A stretch of 5,329 nt of DNA from an uncultured Eubacterium sp. (GTDB taxonomy: Bacteria; Bacillota; Clostridia; Lachnospirales; Lachnospiraceae): the NCBI GenBank assembly GCA_900550135.1, contig URQO01000086.1:1-5329 (forward strand), in the 5' to 3' direction. Below the pieces are notes generated by a model. The model saw only the letters and a program-made list of their open reading frames with translations, made no database searches and had not been told where the DNA came from. Positions within the stretch are counted from its first letter, which is position 1. Every line of letters begins with the position of its first letter. The translations under genes and the position numbers were made by a program. Positions 1 to 5,060 of the stretch are shown piece by piece.

Positions 1-255
1 CTGCTTCTTTCCCCCTTTTCGCTCTTAGTCCCGACAGGACAGGGGGTGCAGTTGCGTTTTGAGAAGAAAAATTTAAAACCTTTTTCTTCCAACTAAAAAA
101 GCACGCAAACAGACGATATTTCTGCTTGTGTGCTTCGATAGTTCTTTCTATGTATTCTGAAAAACCATATTGAGGGTCAGACTTTTCTAGTGTAGGTGGA
201 TGGCTTTTTTTAACGGTTTACCGAATGTAGATATATTTAAGAAAATATTTTGCAT
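1..255 (-). CDS. Leader ORF extended by putative -1 frameshift (Tn916 orf10 position), partial
   Basis: Seen directly: a minus-strand ATG at 255-253 has a strong GGAGG 8 nt upstream. Its zero frame reads 17 codons up to two AAA codons (210-205), then five more to TAG at 189-187. From the A7 tract (211-205) the -1 frame is open for 68 codons and runs off the window at position 1. It encodes a basic, protein-like sequence containing SHPPTLEKSDPQYG and EYIERTIEAHKQKYRLF. The -1 frame has no ATG, GTG or TTG start between its own upstream TAA (about 221) and position 1. The zero-frame heptamer is exactly A AAA AAA, a classic slippery layout. The location, between the orf9 and orf7 positions, matches what I recall as orf10 of Tn916. 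Inference: the long product is made by -1 frameshifting or transcriptional slippage. The alternative is a degenerate gene with an indel. Its function is unknown. Confidence 0.4.
11..47 (-). promoter_or_regulatory. Possible Shine-Dalgarno-masking hairpin before orf7
   Basis: On the minus strand CCCCCT (46-41) can pair with AGGGGG (16-11), and inside it GTCC (40-37 on the minus strand) can pair with GGAC (31-28), giving a stacked hairpin. The AGGGGG tract is followed by about 10 nt to the window edge, the right spacing for a start codon just outside. In Tn916-like elements the sigma-70-like orf7 starts here. Pairing would hide its ribosome-binding site, and translation of the upstream -1 frame would open it. 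The orf7 start itself is not visible, so this is inference. Confidence 0.3.
187..255 (-). CDS. 22-residue leader peptide upstream of the orf7 position
   Basis: This is the zero-frame product of the small ORF, from ATG 255 to TAG 189-187, starting MQNIFLNISTFG and ending KKAIHLH. The start is supported by GGAGG (268-264) with an 8-nt spacer. That Shine-Dalgarno occupies the loop of a perfect 8-bp hairpin whose 3' arm touches the ATG. Short, well-initiated leader ORFs are typical of translational or transcriptional attenuation, as with the orf12 leader before tet(M) in Tn916. The transcript would continue towards the expected sigma-like orf7 beyond position 1. Its sequence gives no obvious stalling motif. 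It may be only the non-frameshifted product of the longer ORF listed separately. Confidence 0.45.
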   Translation of the reverse strand: MQNIFLNISTFGKPLKKAIHLH

Positions 256-279
256 AGCGGCTTCCTCCTGTAAGCCGCT
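256..279 (-). repeat. Hairpin presenting the leader-ORF Shine-Dalgarno in its loop
   Basis: A perfect 8-bp inverted repeat, AGCGGCTT (256-263 on the plus strand) and AAGCCGCT (272-279), encloses an 8-nt loop. On the minus strand the loop reads ACAGGAGG, so the Shine-Dalgarno lies wholly in the loop and the ATG of the leader ORF directly follows the stem. This could keep the site exposed while making initiation sensitive to stem opening or to a binding protein. Confidence 0.6.
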
Positions 280-324
280 GTCTGTATAAAGTAGTAGACT
301 TTAAAAATCATCTATATTTCATGC

Positions 325-359
325 AAAAAAAGACGGCGGCTTTTGTTAAACCGTCGTCT
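325..359 (-). terminator. Rho-independent terminator upstream of the orf7 leader
   Basis: On the minus strand, arms at 359-351 (AGACGACGG) and 339-331 (CCGCCGTCT) form a 9-bp stem with one G-U pair and an 11-nt loop. A run of seven T follows (331-325, the first overlapping the stem base). This is a canonical intrinsic terminator for transcription heading from the cargo genes or an orf7 promoter into the leader. It lies upstream of the leader ORF, so it can act as an attenuator or as a block to read-through from the cassettes. Confidence 0.75.
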
Positions 360-393
360 GGAAAAGATGATGTGATTTTTGACGCAGGGAAAG

Positions 394-439
394 TATGCTG
401 CCAAATAACGGTTTTTTTTATTTCCGTTTCGGCAGCATA
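394..439. repeat. Long interrupted inverted repeat with T-rich loop
   Basis: Perfect 9-bp arms TATGCTGCC (394-402) and GGCAGCATA (431-439) are followed inward by a second 5-bp pairing, AACGG (407-411) with CCGTT (424-428), around a T-rich loop. It lies between orf9 and the minus-strand terminator. On the plus strand the distal arm is followed by GTTTTATC, a weak tail. On the minus strand its inner segment AAACCGT (414-408) can also pair with ACGGTTT (354-348) of the terminator. It may be an operator, attenuator arm or terminator; the sequence does not decide between these. Confidence 0.5.
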
Positions 440-546
440 GTTTTATCTTTGATACGCATAATAGGAACTGTACAACTATGTAATACGTTTTTCTATACCT
501 GTCGCTATTACAACAGGAACAGTAAAATGTACAGAGGTGGTGTATT
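440..546. promoter_or_regulatory. orf9 upstream region with divergent-promoter potential
   Basis: In Tn916 the Orf9 promoter and the opposing orf7 promoter lie in this interval. The plus-strand Shine-Dalgarno for orf9 (AGAGG, 533-537, 9 nt before ATG 547) is clear. I find no convincing pair of -35 and -10 hexamers on either strand: TTGATA (449-454) and TATACC (494-499) occur but are badly spaced. A small dyad CCTGT (498-502) with ACAGG (513-517) could be an operator. The two promoters cannot be placed from sequence alone. Confidence 0.3.
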
Positions 547-903
547 ATGCGTAAAAAAGAAGATAAATATGATTTCAGGGCGTTTGGGCTTGCCATAAAA
601 GAAGCCCGTAAAAAACAGGGTTTGACCCGTGAACAGGTGGGAGCAATGATTGAAATTGACCCACGCTATTTAACCAATATTGAGAATAAAGGGCAGCACC
701 CAAGTTTACAGGTGCTGTACGACCTTGTATCTCTGCTGAATGTATCAGTGGATGAGTTCTTTTTGTCCTCTGATAATCCGGTAAAAAGTAGTAGACGAAG
801 ACAGCTTGAAAGCAAAATTGACAATTTTACAGACGCAGACCTTGTTATCATGGAAAGCGTTGCTGATGGTATTGTCAAATACAAGGAAATGGAAGATAAA
901 TAA
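547..903 (+). CDS. orf9: Orf9-type HTH (Xre) transcriptional repressor of the ICE
   Basis: This 118-residue protein has an Xre/Cro helix-turn-helix at about residues 16-70 (LTREQVGAMIEIDPRYLTNI and PSLQVLYDLVSLLNVSVDEF) and a short charged C-terminus. The opening MRKKEDKYDFRAFGLAIKEA is the signature of Orf9 from Tn916-family elements, recognised from memory. The start is fixed by AGAGG 9 nt upstream. In Tn916, Orf9 is reported to repress the orf7 promoter, and antisense read-through from the resistance-gene promoter lowers orf9 expression and so switches on excision and transfer genes. Here it is likewise convergent with the cargo operon and divergent from the orf7 leader. The terminator pair at 985-941 and 359-325 would limit that antisense read-through. 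Family assignment is strong; the regulatory role is carried over from Tn916. Confidence 0.93.
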   Translation: MRKKEDKYDFRAFGLAIKEARKKQGLTREQVGAMIEIDPRYLTNIENKGQHPSLQVLYDLVSLLNVSVDEFFLSSDNPVKSSRRRQLESKIDNFTDADLVIMESVADGIVKYKEMEDK

Positions 904-940
904 CTTCTATTGCCTACCAGAATAGGACTGAAACTAAAAT

Positions 941-985
941 GAGCCGATAGTCTATAAGTTTCAATAACTTATAAATTATCGGCTC
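941..985 (-). terminator. Terminator of the cargo operon (facing orf9)
   Basis: Arms at 941-960 and 966-985 pair over 20 bp with two imperfect positions around a 5-nt loop. The stem begins with GAGCCGATA. On the minus strand it is followed by ATTTTAG (940-934), a short T tract, so it should end transcripts of the KTR gene. The plus-strand exit (TGCGTCTAAG) has no T run, so termination of orf9 there is less certain. It sits six nucleotides after the KTR stop codon. Confidence 0.7.
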
Positions 986-990
986 TGCGT

Positions 991-1164
991 CTAAGCGTCT
1001 GGCTCTTTGATAATTTCTATTTTGAAGTTATTTACGCATATCAAACTTTCTTTTTTACATTTTGGACAATACAACGGAAAGTTTTTTAGCTGTGTATCTT
1101 TTCGTATTTTAATCCTTGTTTTATTGTTGCATATAGGACAAATAACCCACTCCATCATATTCAT
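991..1164 (-). CDS. Cysteine-rich KTR zinc-ribbon protein (Tn916 orf6-type)
   Basis: A 57-residue protein with two CxxC knuckles (C9/C12 in CPIC and C33/C36 in CPKC), the motif NKTRIKIRKDT, NFPLYCPKC and a final IKEPDA. These match the 'cysteine-rich KTR' family found after the resistance gene in Tn916-like elements. It is probably a small cytoplasmic zinc-binding protein; its function is unknown. I chose ATG 1164 over the longer in-frame start at 1179: AGGGG lies 6 nt upstream, and the ATG overlaps the TGA of the MerR gene as ATGA, implying translational coupling. It is the last gene of the operon, just before a terminator. It marks the original left boundary of the Tn916 accessory slot. Confidence 0.85.
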   Translation of the reverse strand: MNMMEWVICPICNNKTRIKIRKDTQLKNFPLYCPKCKKESLICVNNFKIEIIKEPDA

Positions 1165-1928
1165 TCTGAACCCCTGCAAAAAATTTGTATTGCTTCATTA
1201 AAAAAAGCTGCAAGATTTCCACTACTAAATCTATTTATAAAAGTGGTAAATCTTTCATCTGTAATATAGAGAACTCCCAAATTAGATAAAATTTGTTTAT
1301 TACATTCATAAAAGTGTTCAGAAATATATTGTTGCCATTCATGTACTATTGCTTGTACTTCTGGACTTTCCGCAGGACTATTTTCATACATAGCTAGTTT
1401 TTCAAAAATATTGCGAGCCATTGAATAAAAAGATTCTATTTCTTTCTCTTGTATTTGCTTTGAATGGGAAGAAAACATAGTCTTGTATTCTCTGAAACTT
1501 TCAGTATTTCCCCATTGTTCTAATACTTCTTCTTGAAATTGCGATTGTAACTCAAGTATTTTTGCATTTGAAAATGCAGAAAATTTAATTTCTTTATTTC
1601 CGTTGATTGTGTCTTTTACAAGTGAAATCAAAGCTTCTATTCGTTCTTTCTGAGCTTCCAAAATCAGTACATGACTCTCTAATGCTTCTGAACGAACATA
1701 ATGAGGTGAATCCAGCAGTTCCTTAATTTCTTTTAGGGCGAATCCAACTTCTCTAAAAAACAAAATTTCCTGAAGCCTAGTTAAATCGTCGTCTGTATAC
1801 TGACGGTATTTTGCTTCGGTTATAATAGACGGTTTTAATAAACCAATTTCATCATAATAATGTAGTGTTCGAGCAGTAATACCTGTTAATTTAGCAACTT
1901 CATGGACTGTTTTAGCTTTTTCATTCAT
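1161..1928 (-). CDS. MerR-family regulator with TipAS-like antibiotic-recognition domain
   Basis: A 255-residue protein. Residues 5-75 are a MerR winged helix (VHEVAKLTGITARTLHYYDE, IGLLKP, QYTDDDLTRLQEILFFRE, G62F). Residues about 78-112 are a dimerisation coiled coil. Residues about 140-252 resemble the all-helical TipAS domain (EIESFYSMARNIF, VHEWQQYISEHFYECNKQIL, AFFNEAIQIFC). Known relatives are TipA of Streptomyces, which binds thiopeptides, and Mta of Bacillus, a multidrug regulator. I chose ATG 1928 because GGAGG (1942-1938) is 9 nt upstream; ATG 1949 lacks a good site. It overlaps the metallopeptidase stop by 8 bp and the KTR start by 4 bp, so all three are one coupled operon. It likely regulates the 19-bp-spacer promoter at 2888-2858. 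The ligand is unknown. Confidence 0.85.
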   Translation of the reverse strand: MNEKAKTVHEVAKLTGITARTLHYYDEIGLLKPSIITEAKYRQYTDDDLTRLQEILFFREVGFALKEIKELLDSPHYVRSEALESHVLILEAQKERIEALISLVKDTINGNKEIKFSAFSNAKILELQSQFQEEVLEQWGNTESFREYKTMFSSHSKQIQEKEIESFYSMARNIFEKLAMYENSPAESPEVQAIVHEWQQYISEHFYECNKQILSNLGVLYITDERFTTFINRFSSGNLAAFFNEAIQIFCRGSE

Positions 1929-2832
1929 TCCAAAAATCCTCCGTAGCATCTAAAATTTCTTTTGCAGGTAATAGAGTTGCTTCGACAATGTTTTTTCCAG
2001 TCTTTTGCAAGTAGTGTTTAATCAAGTGATAGCCACACGCATATCCGGAACAATAGGGTAATCCGACCTGAGGATAGTTTTGTAATGCTGCCATTTCATC
2101 ACCATAAAGGTATGCATTCAGATTTTCTAATCCTTGAACATTTAAACCGTCCCGAATAATAGGCTTAATATATTCATTTAAGGTTTCTATATCAGTTTTT
2201 GTTACCCAAGGACCTGCTTTATCTTCACCATACAGAAATGTTGCAAAGTTTTCTGCCAACCCCTCATTGACTATCATTTCACCAAGAGTGATGTCATTCT
2301 TCCATTTAATAAATTGAAATCGTACGTTGTGATTAGTTTCATGTGCTAATGCTACATGAAGATGTGATAAAGTGTATTCATTAGGTAGTAACCAAGAAAA
2401 AATATATCCTGGAATACCACCATCACCGCAGTAACCATCATTTAAAATAATGTAAGGATTCTTAGCATTTGCAAGTAAAATTGTAAACGCATATTCTTTA
2501 ACGGGTAGATTAACACCGTGTTCAACAAAGCAATTCAACGACTGCTGAATGGATAACTCACATTTTTCCCAGAGTGTATTATCAGAAATTAGATTAATAT
2601 TATTTTGTTGCTTCTGGTCAACAGCGGTTGGGGCGATATGCCCAAGCATTTCGCTTGCCATAATTACATCATATCCATTAGGCGTTAGAGCTTTCATAGG
2701 AACACTATAACAAGCCCACTTTTTTTCAAAAGGCTTCATAAGTTCATATCTATAAATGTCATTTTTTTTGTCTAACGGTGCACTCATAATTTTTGAATAA
2801 ACTTTGTCAGAACGGATAGCGGATATTTTCAT
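1921..2832 (-). CDS. DUF2268-type putative zinc metallopeptidase
   Basis: A 303-residue protein with no signal peptide or membrane segment, so probably cytoplasmic. A gluzincin-type zinc motif HETNH is at residues 164-168 (H164, E165, H168), and NEGLAE at 189-194 supplies a likely third ligand, E190. The arrangement around AHETNH, the NEGLAE motif and the downstream LYGEDKAGPWV resembles DUF2268 (predicted Zn-dependent protease), recognised from memory; the substrate is unknown. ATG 2832 was chosen because AAAGGAGG lies 12-10 nt upstream. The longer start at 2862 falls inside the promoter -10 and cannot be used from that promoter. It is first in the operon with the TipAS-type MerR, suggesting induction by a bound compound. 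A role in degrading or resisting a peptide antibiotic is inference. Confidence 0.75.
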   Translation of the reverse strand: MKISAIRSDKVYSKIMSAPLDKKNDIYRYELMKPFEKKWACYSVPMKALTPNGYDVIMASEMLGHIAPTAVDQKQQNNINLISDNTLWEKCELSIQQSLNCFVEHGVNLPVKEYAFTILLANAKNPYIILNDGYCGDGGIPGYIFSWLLPNEYTLSHLHVALAHETNHNVRFQFIKWKNDITLGEMIVNEGLAENFATFLYGEDKAGPWVTKTDIETLNEYIKPIIRDGLNVQGLENLNAYLYGDEMAALQNYPQVGLPYCSGYACGYHLIKHYLQKTGKNIVEATLLPAKEILDATEDFWNE

Positions 2833-2857
2833 AATTCTAGTTCCTCCTTTTGATTTT

Positions 2858-2888
2858 ATCATATACTATGACGTAACGTTAAAGTCAA
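2858..2888 (-). promoter_or_regulatory. MerR-type promoter/operator of the metallopeptidase operon
   Basis: On the minus strand TTGACT (2888-2883) and TATGAT (2863-2858) are separated by exactly 19 bp, the over-long spacing of promoters activated by MerR proteins through DNA distortion. An imperfect dyad (ACT..ACGT-T-ACGT..AGT, 8 of 10 pairs) runs from the end of the -35 through the spacer. It lies 25 nt upstream of ATG 2832. The TipAS-type MerR encoded two kilobases' worth of operon downstream is the natural regulator. Confidence 0.82.
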
Positions 2889-2902
2889 TAGGCAAGTTAA
2901 AA

Positions 2903-2981
2903 TTATCACAAATATTTCACTTGAAAAGTAAGATGCTACCTAATTTCCGCTTCGGGTGCAAACCGGATTCAGCAGTTCAGA
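2903..2981 (-). pseudogene. Relic of a duplicated tcpC/orf13 3' segment
   Basis: The minus strand translates as SELLNPVCTRSGN-stop-VAS, against SELVNPVYNRNGNQVTAS of the intact tcpC end in this window (5216-5140). By hand alignment 35 of the first 44 nt are identical. A CAG codon has become TAG (2942-2940). Weaker matching continues through GTGAAATAT and GATAA with single-base insertions. It begins immediately after the stop codon of the serine hydrolase gene and ends shortly before the cassette 1 promoter. The degree of divergence suggests it came from a different Tn916-like tcpC allele, not from a recent duplication of the copy at the right edge. Confidence 0.8.
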
Positions 2982-2982
2982 A

Positions 2983-3960
2983 TTAAATTGAAATAAACGG
3001 CTCAATATACTTTTGTATAAAATCTATACGGTCGAATATGGTTGGCTTAAAATATGATGTAACTGCTATCACTATATTTTCTAATGAATTTACATATATA
3101 ACATTCCCACTATTTCCTATGGCTGCATATACATTTTCATTCACAATCCACCAAAGATACCCATAAGACATATTTCTAAATTCTTCTCCGCATTTATAAT
3201 TTGGTTTTGTTATTTCTTCAATCCATTTAGATGATACAAGTTGTTTTCCATTATGAACACCTTTATCTAAACAAAGTTGTCCAATTTTCGCCATATCTAT
3301 TGCAGAAAAGCATAAACCATATCCAGCCGTACCTATTCCTTTTGGGTCACAAAACCATATATTTTTTTGCGGTTCTTTACATATAGTAAAATGTTTATGT
3401 TCTTCGGCAGTTTCTGCTAAATAATTTATATGTTTTTCTACTCCAATAGGTTCAAATAAAAACTTATTTGCAAAGTCCACGACTTTCAGACCACTCGTTT
3501 TTGATATAATACCAGTTAGTATATGTATGCCTAAAGTTGAATATTTGAATTGTCCAGTCAATCCTTTTCTTCCACCTAGAAAATCTAAAGCTGAAACCGT
3601 CCAATCATCACTTGAACAAATTTTAGTCCACGGTTCGTACTTATACTTATATGGTGCAGTCATAGTCAGTAAATGTTTGATTGTAACTTTTTGAATTGTT
3701 TTTTCTCCTCTTTTAATTTTGTATTCAGGGAAGAAATCTAGTACAGGTTGGTCTGTGCTTTTTATAAATCCTTTATCAAGTGCTATCCCTACAAGTAGTG
3801 CTACGATACTTTTGGTTGCAGACATAACATGGCAAGTATCTATTTTTTTATAATTATTCCATTCATCAGAATAAACTTCTTTACCGTCTTTATAGCATGA
3901 TATTTGACAGATATTAGGCTGTTTTTCTTCAATAAAATCGTGTAGTTCTTTTCTATTCAT
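2983..3960 (-). CDS. Class-C beta-lactamase-fold serine hydrolase (cytoplasmic)
   Basis: A 325-residue protein of the beta-lactamase/penicillin-binding-protein-like family (PF00144 type). The nucleophile motif SATK is at residues 47-50 (S47, K50), followed by the typical helix IVALLVGIALDKG. The second motif is Y140-S-T, in the context FKYSTLGIHILTGIISKTSG, where Tyr is kept but the usual Asn is Thr. The third motif region is GNSG at 282-285, replacing H/KxG. HLLTMTA at 96-102 and GYGLCFSAIDMAKIGQL are further family hallmarks. There is no signal peptide, so a periplasmic or secreted beta-lactamase role is unlikely; esterase, amidase or peptidase activity on a small molecule is more probable. 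It lies 77 bp after the MerR/GyrI regulator with no terminator between, so they are probably co-transcribed. A GGAGATGAG stretch precedes ATG 3960. The gene is visibly AT-richer than tcpC, suggesting separate acquisition. Confidence 0.8.
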   Translation of the reverse strand: MNRKELHDFIEEKQPNICQISCYKDGKEVYSDEWNNYKKIDTCHVMSATKSIVALLVGIALDKGFIKSTDQPVLDFFPEYKIKRGEKTIQKVTIKHLLTMTAPYKYKYEPWTKICSSDDWTVSALDFLGGRKGLTGQFKYSTLGIHILTGIISKTSGLKVVDFANKFLFEPIGVEKHINYLAETAEEHKHFTICKEPQKNIWFCDPKGIGTAGYGLCFSAIDMAKIGQLCLDKGVHNGKQLVSSKWIEEITKPNYKCGEEFRNMSYGYLWWIVNENVYAAIGNSGNVIYVNSLENIVIAVTSYFKPTIFDRIDFIQKYIEPFISI

Positions 3961-4037
3961 AGTATCAATCTCATCTCCATTTCACGTTATCGTATCTGAA
4001 ACTTCTATTCACAAAAATTTTAATCTTTGATGTATAC

Positions 4038-4859
4038 CTATTTCTTTTTTACTGGATAATAAATTTCAGTTATAAATTCATCTTCGTTTGAAGTTTGTGT
4101 TGGGTCAGTAATATAAACTTCATAAAGGGGACCATTGTTTTCATAACCATTCTGTTCTGCCCATTTACATTGTTTCGTATAAATAGATGGCAAATTAGAA
4201 TATCCGCCATGTAGAGTTGTTTTTAAACATAGTCCCGGATAAAAATCTCTTGTTCCCGTGACAAATTGCTTTACTGGAATAGCAAATTCGGTATCTAATC
4301 CCAAAGGAGTAAACTCATCACTATGAAAAAGTACCATAGGCGGAGCAGTGGCGGTTAATTTGTCATATTGAATTTTCCTTAATATTGAATTAAAACAATA
4401 AGCGTATTGTTCTTCCATTTCAAACTTATAAACCATTTTACGAATAGAAACCAAATACATAACCGGTAATTCAACAAGTTGTACATCAATCTTATTCAAA
4501 TAAGACATAATTGATTTTCCTTGTTTCAAAGCCGCTATATCTTCATTTAATCGTTCTGTAATTTGCGAATATATCTGTATTTGTTTTTCTAATTCTACCT
4601 TTTTCTTATAAAGTTCTATGGATAATTTTTCATTTGGTATTTCTTCAGATGTAATAATTGCTCTAATTTCTTCCAAAGAAAAATTATATTGTTTTAGACG
4701 GTTAACAAATAACATGGTTTCTAATTGCTCAATGGAATAATATCTATAACCGTTCTCTTGATTGATTTTACTGGGATTTATAAGTCCGATTTCATCATAA
4801 TAACGAAGTGTTTTTGTAGAAACTTTACATATCTTTGAAAATTCACCAATAGATAACAT
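4038..4859 (-). CDS. MerR-family regulator with GyrI-like effector domain (BmrR type)
   Basis: A 273-residue protein. Residues 1-70 are a MerR winged helix (MLSIGEFSKICKVSTKTLRY, YYDEIGLINPS, YRYYSIEQLE). Residues about 76-115 are a coiled coil. Residues about 125-272 are a GyrI-like/AraC effector-binding domain (VQLVELPVMYLVSIRKMV at the start; KWAEQNGYENNGPLYEVYITDP and EFITEIYYPV at the end), as in BmrR, which binds hydrophobic cations. I chose ATG 4859 over ATG 4868 because AAGGA lies 8 nt upstream of the former, whereas the latter abuts its own Shine-Dalgarno. The 19-bp-spacer promoter just upstream implies autoregulation and control of the downstream hydrolase. The inducer is unknown. 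Confidence 0.88.
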   Translation of the reverse strand: MLSIGEFSKICKVSTKTLRYYDEIGLINPSKINQENGYRYYSIEQLETMLFVNRLKQYNFSLEEIRAIITSEEIPNEKLSIELYKKKVELEKQIQIYSQITERLNEDIAALKQGKSIMSYLNKIDVQLVELPVMYLVSIRKMVYKFEMEEQYAYCFNSILRKIQYDKLTATAPPMVLFHSDEFTPLGLDTEFAIPVKQFVTGTRDFYPGLCLKTTLHGGYSNLPSIYTKQCKWAEQNGYENNGPLYEVYITDPTQTSNEDEFITEIYYPVKKK

Positions 4860-4894
4860 AAATCTCATCCTTTCAATTTACTACTTCCACACTT

Positions 4895-4925
4895 ATAGTA
4901 CACCTTGCCGTAAGGGTAAAGTCAA
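4895..4925 (-). promoter_or_regulatory. MerR-type promoter/operator of the MerR-hydrolase operon
   Basis: On the minus strand TTGACT (4925-4920) and TACTAT (4900-4895) are 19 bp apart. The spacer holds the dyad ACCCTTAC/GGCAAGGT (6 of 8 pairs), typical of operators bound by the MerR-GyrI group. It begins 36 nt upstream of the ATG at 4859. It shares 23 of 31 positions with the other MerR-type promoter in the window, including TTGACTTTA and TTACG. Confidence 0.87.
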
Positions 4926-5009
4926 TGTGATAATTCTATATGCTATCCTCCATTTACACATAAAATAACACGATAAAAAATAAATTTCCAACTATTTTTA
5001 GTTTTATAA

Positions 5010-5049
5010 AAAGGCTTGTATGCCACTAAAAAGCAAGATACAAGCCTTT
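5010..5049 (-). terminator. Terminator following tcpC
   Basis: Perfect 12-bp arms AAAGGCTTGTAT (5010-5021, plus strand) and ATACAAGCCTTT (5038-5049) enclose a 16-nt loop. On the minus strand the stem ends in CTTTTTATAAAAC, giving a U-rich tail. It lies 11 nt past the tcpC stop codon and separates the conjugation operon from the cargo cassettes. The stretch between it and the next promoter (5009-4926) is AT-rich and shows no gene; in particular I see no tet(M)-type orf12 leader. Confidence 0.85.
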
Positions 5050-5060
5050 ATTATTTAATG

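Noticed and set aside
312..596. Minus-strand ORF opposite the orf9 start
   Set aside because: It crosses the terminator and hairpins, has low-complexity Cys/Tyr/Arg-rich content and overlaps the start of clear orf9; a shadow frame.
395..598. Plus-strand ORF overlapping the orf9 start
   Set aside because: It lies in a different frame from orf9 across a structured control region and resembles no family.
290..796. Repeated AGTAGTAGAC near 290 and 787
   Set aside because: A single short low-complexity coincidence, one copy inside orf9 coding sequence, with no further flanking similarity.
666..884. Minus-strand ORF inside orf9
   Set aside because: It is fully antisense to orf9, with no ribosome-binding site or recognisable motif.
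1007..1201. Plus-strand ORF opposite the KTR gene
   Set aside because: It is the antisense of the well-supported KTR zinc-ribbon gene; its hydrophobic content is an artefact of the reverse frame.
1929..1949. Longer start (ATG 1949) for the TipAS-type MerR gene
   Set aside because: It lacks a good Shine-Dalgarno and would extend the overlap to 29 bp. ATG 1928 has GGAGG at 9 nt, and the protein then begins near the conserved MerR helix.
2833..2862. Longer start (ATG 2862) for the metallopeptidase
   Set aside because: This ATG lies within the -10 element of the promoter, and AAAGGAGG is placed correctly for ATG 2832.
2804..2986. Plus-strand ORF across the cassette 1 promoter
   Set aside because: It covers the MerR-type promoter and the tcpC relic in reverse and has no family resemblance.
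2983..3960. Calling the serine hydrolase a beta-lactam resistance gene
   Set aside because: There is no signal peptide, the YxN and KTG-like motifs are altered, and the partner regulator is of the drug-binding BmrR type; fold membership alone does not show beta-lactamase activity.
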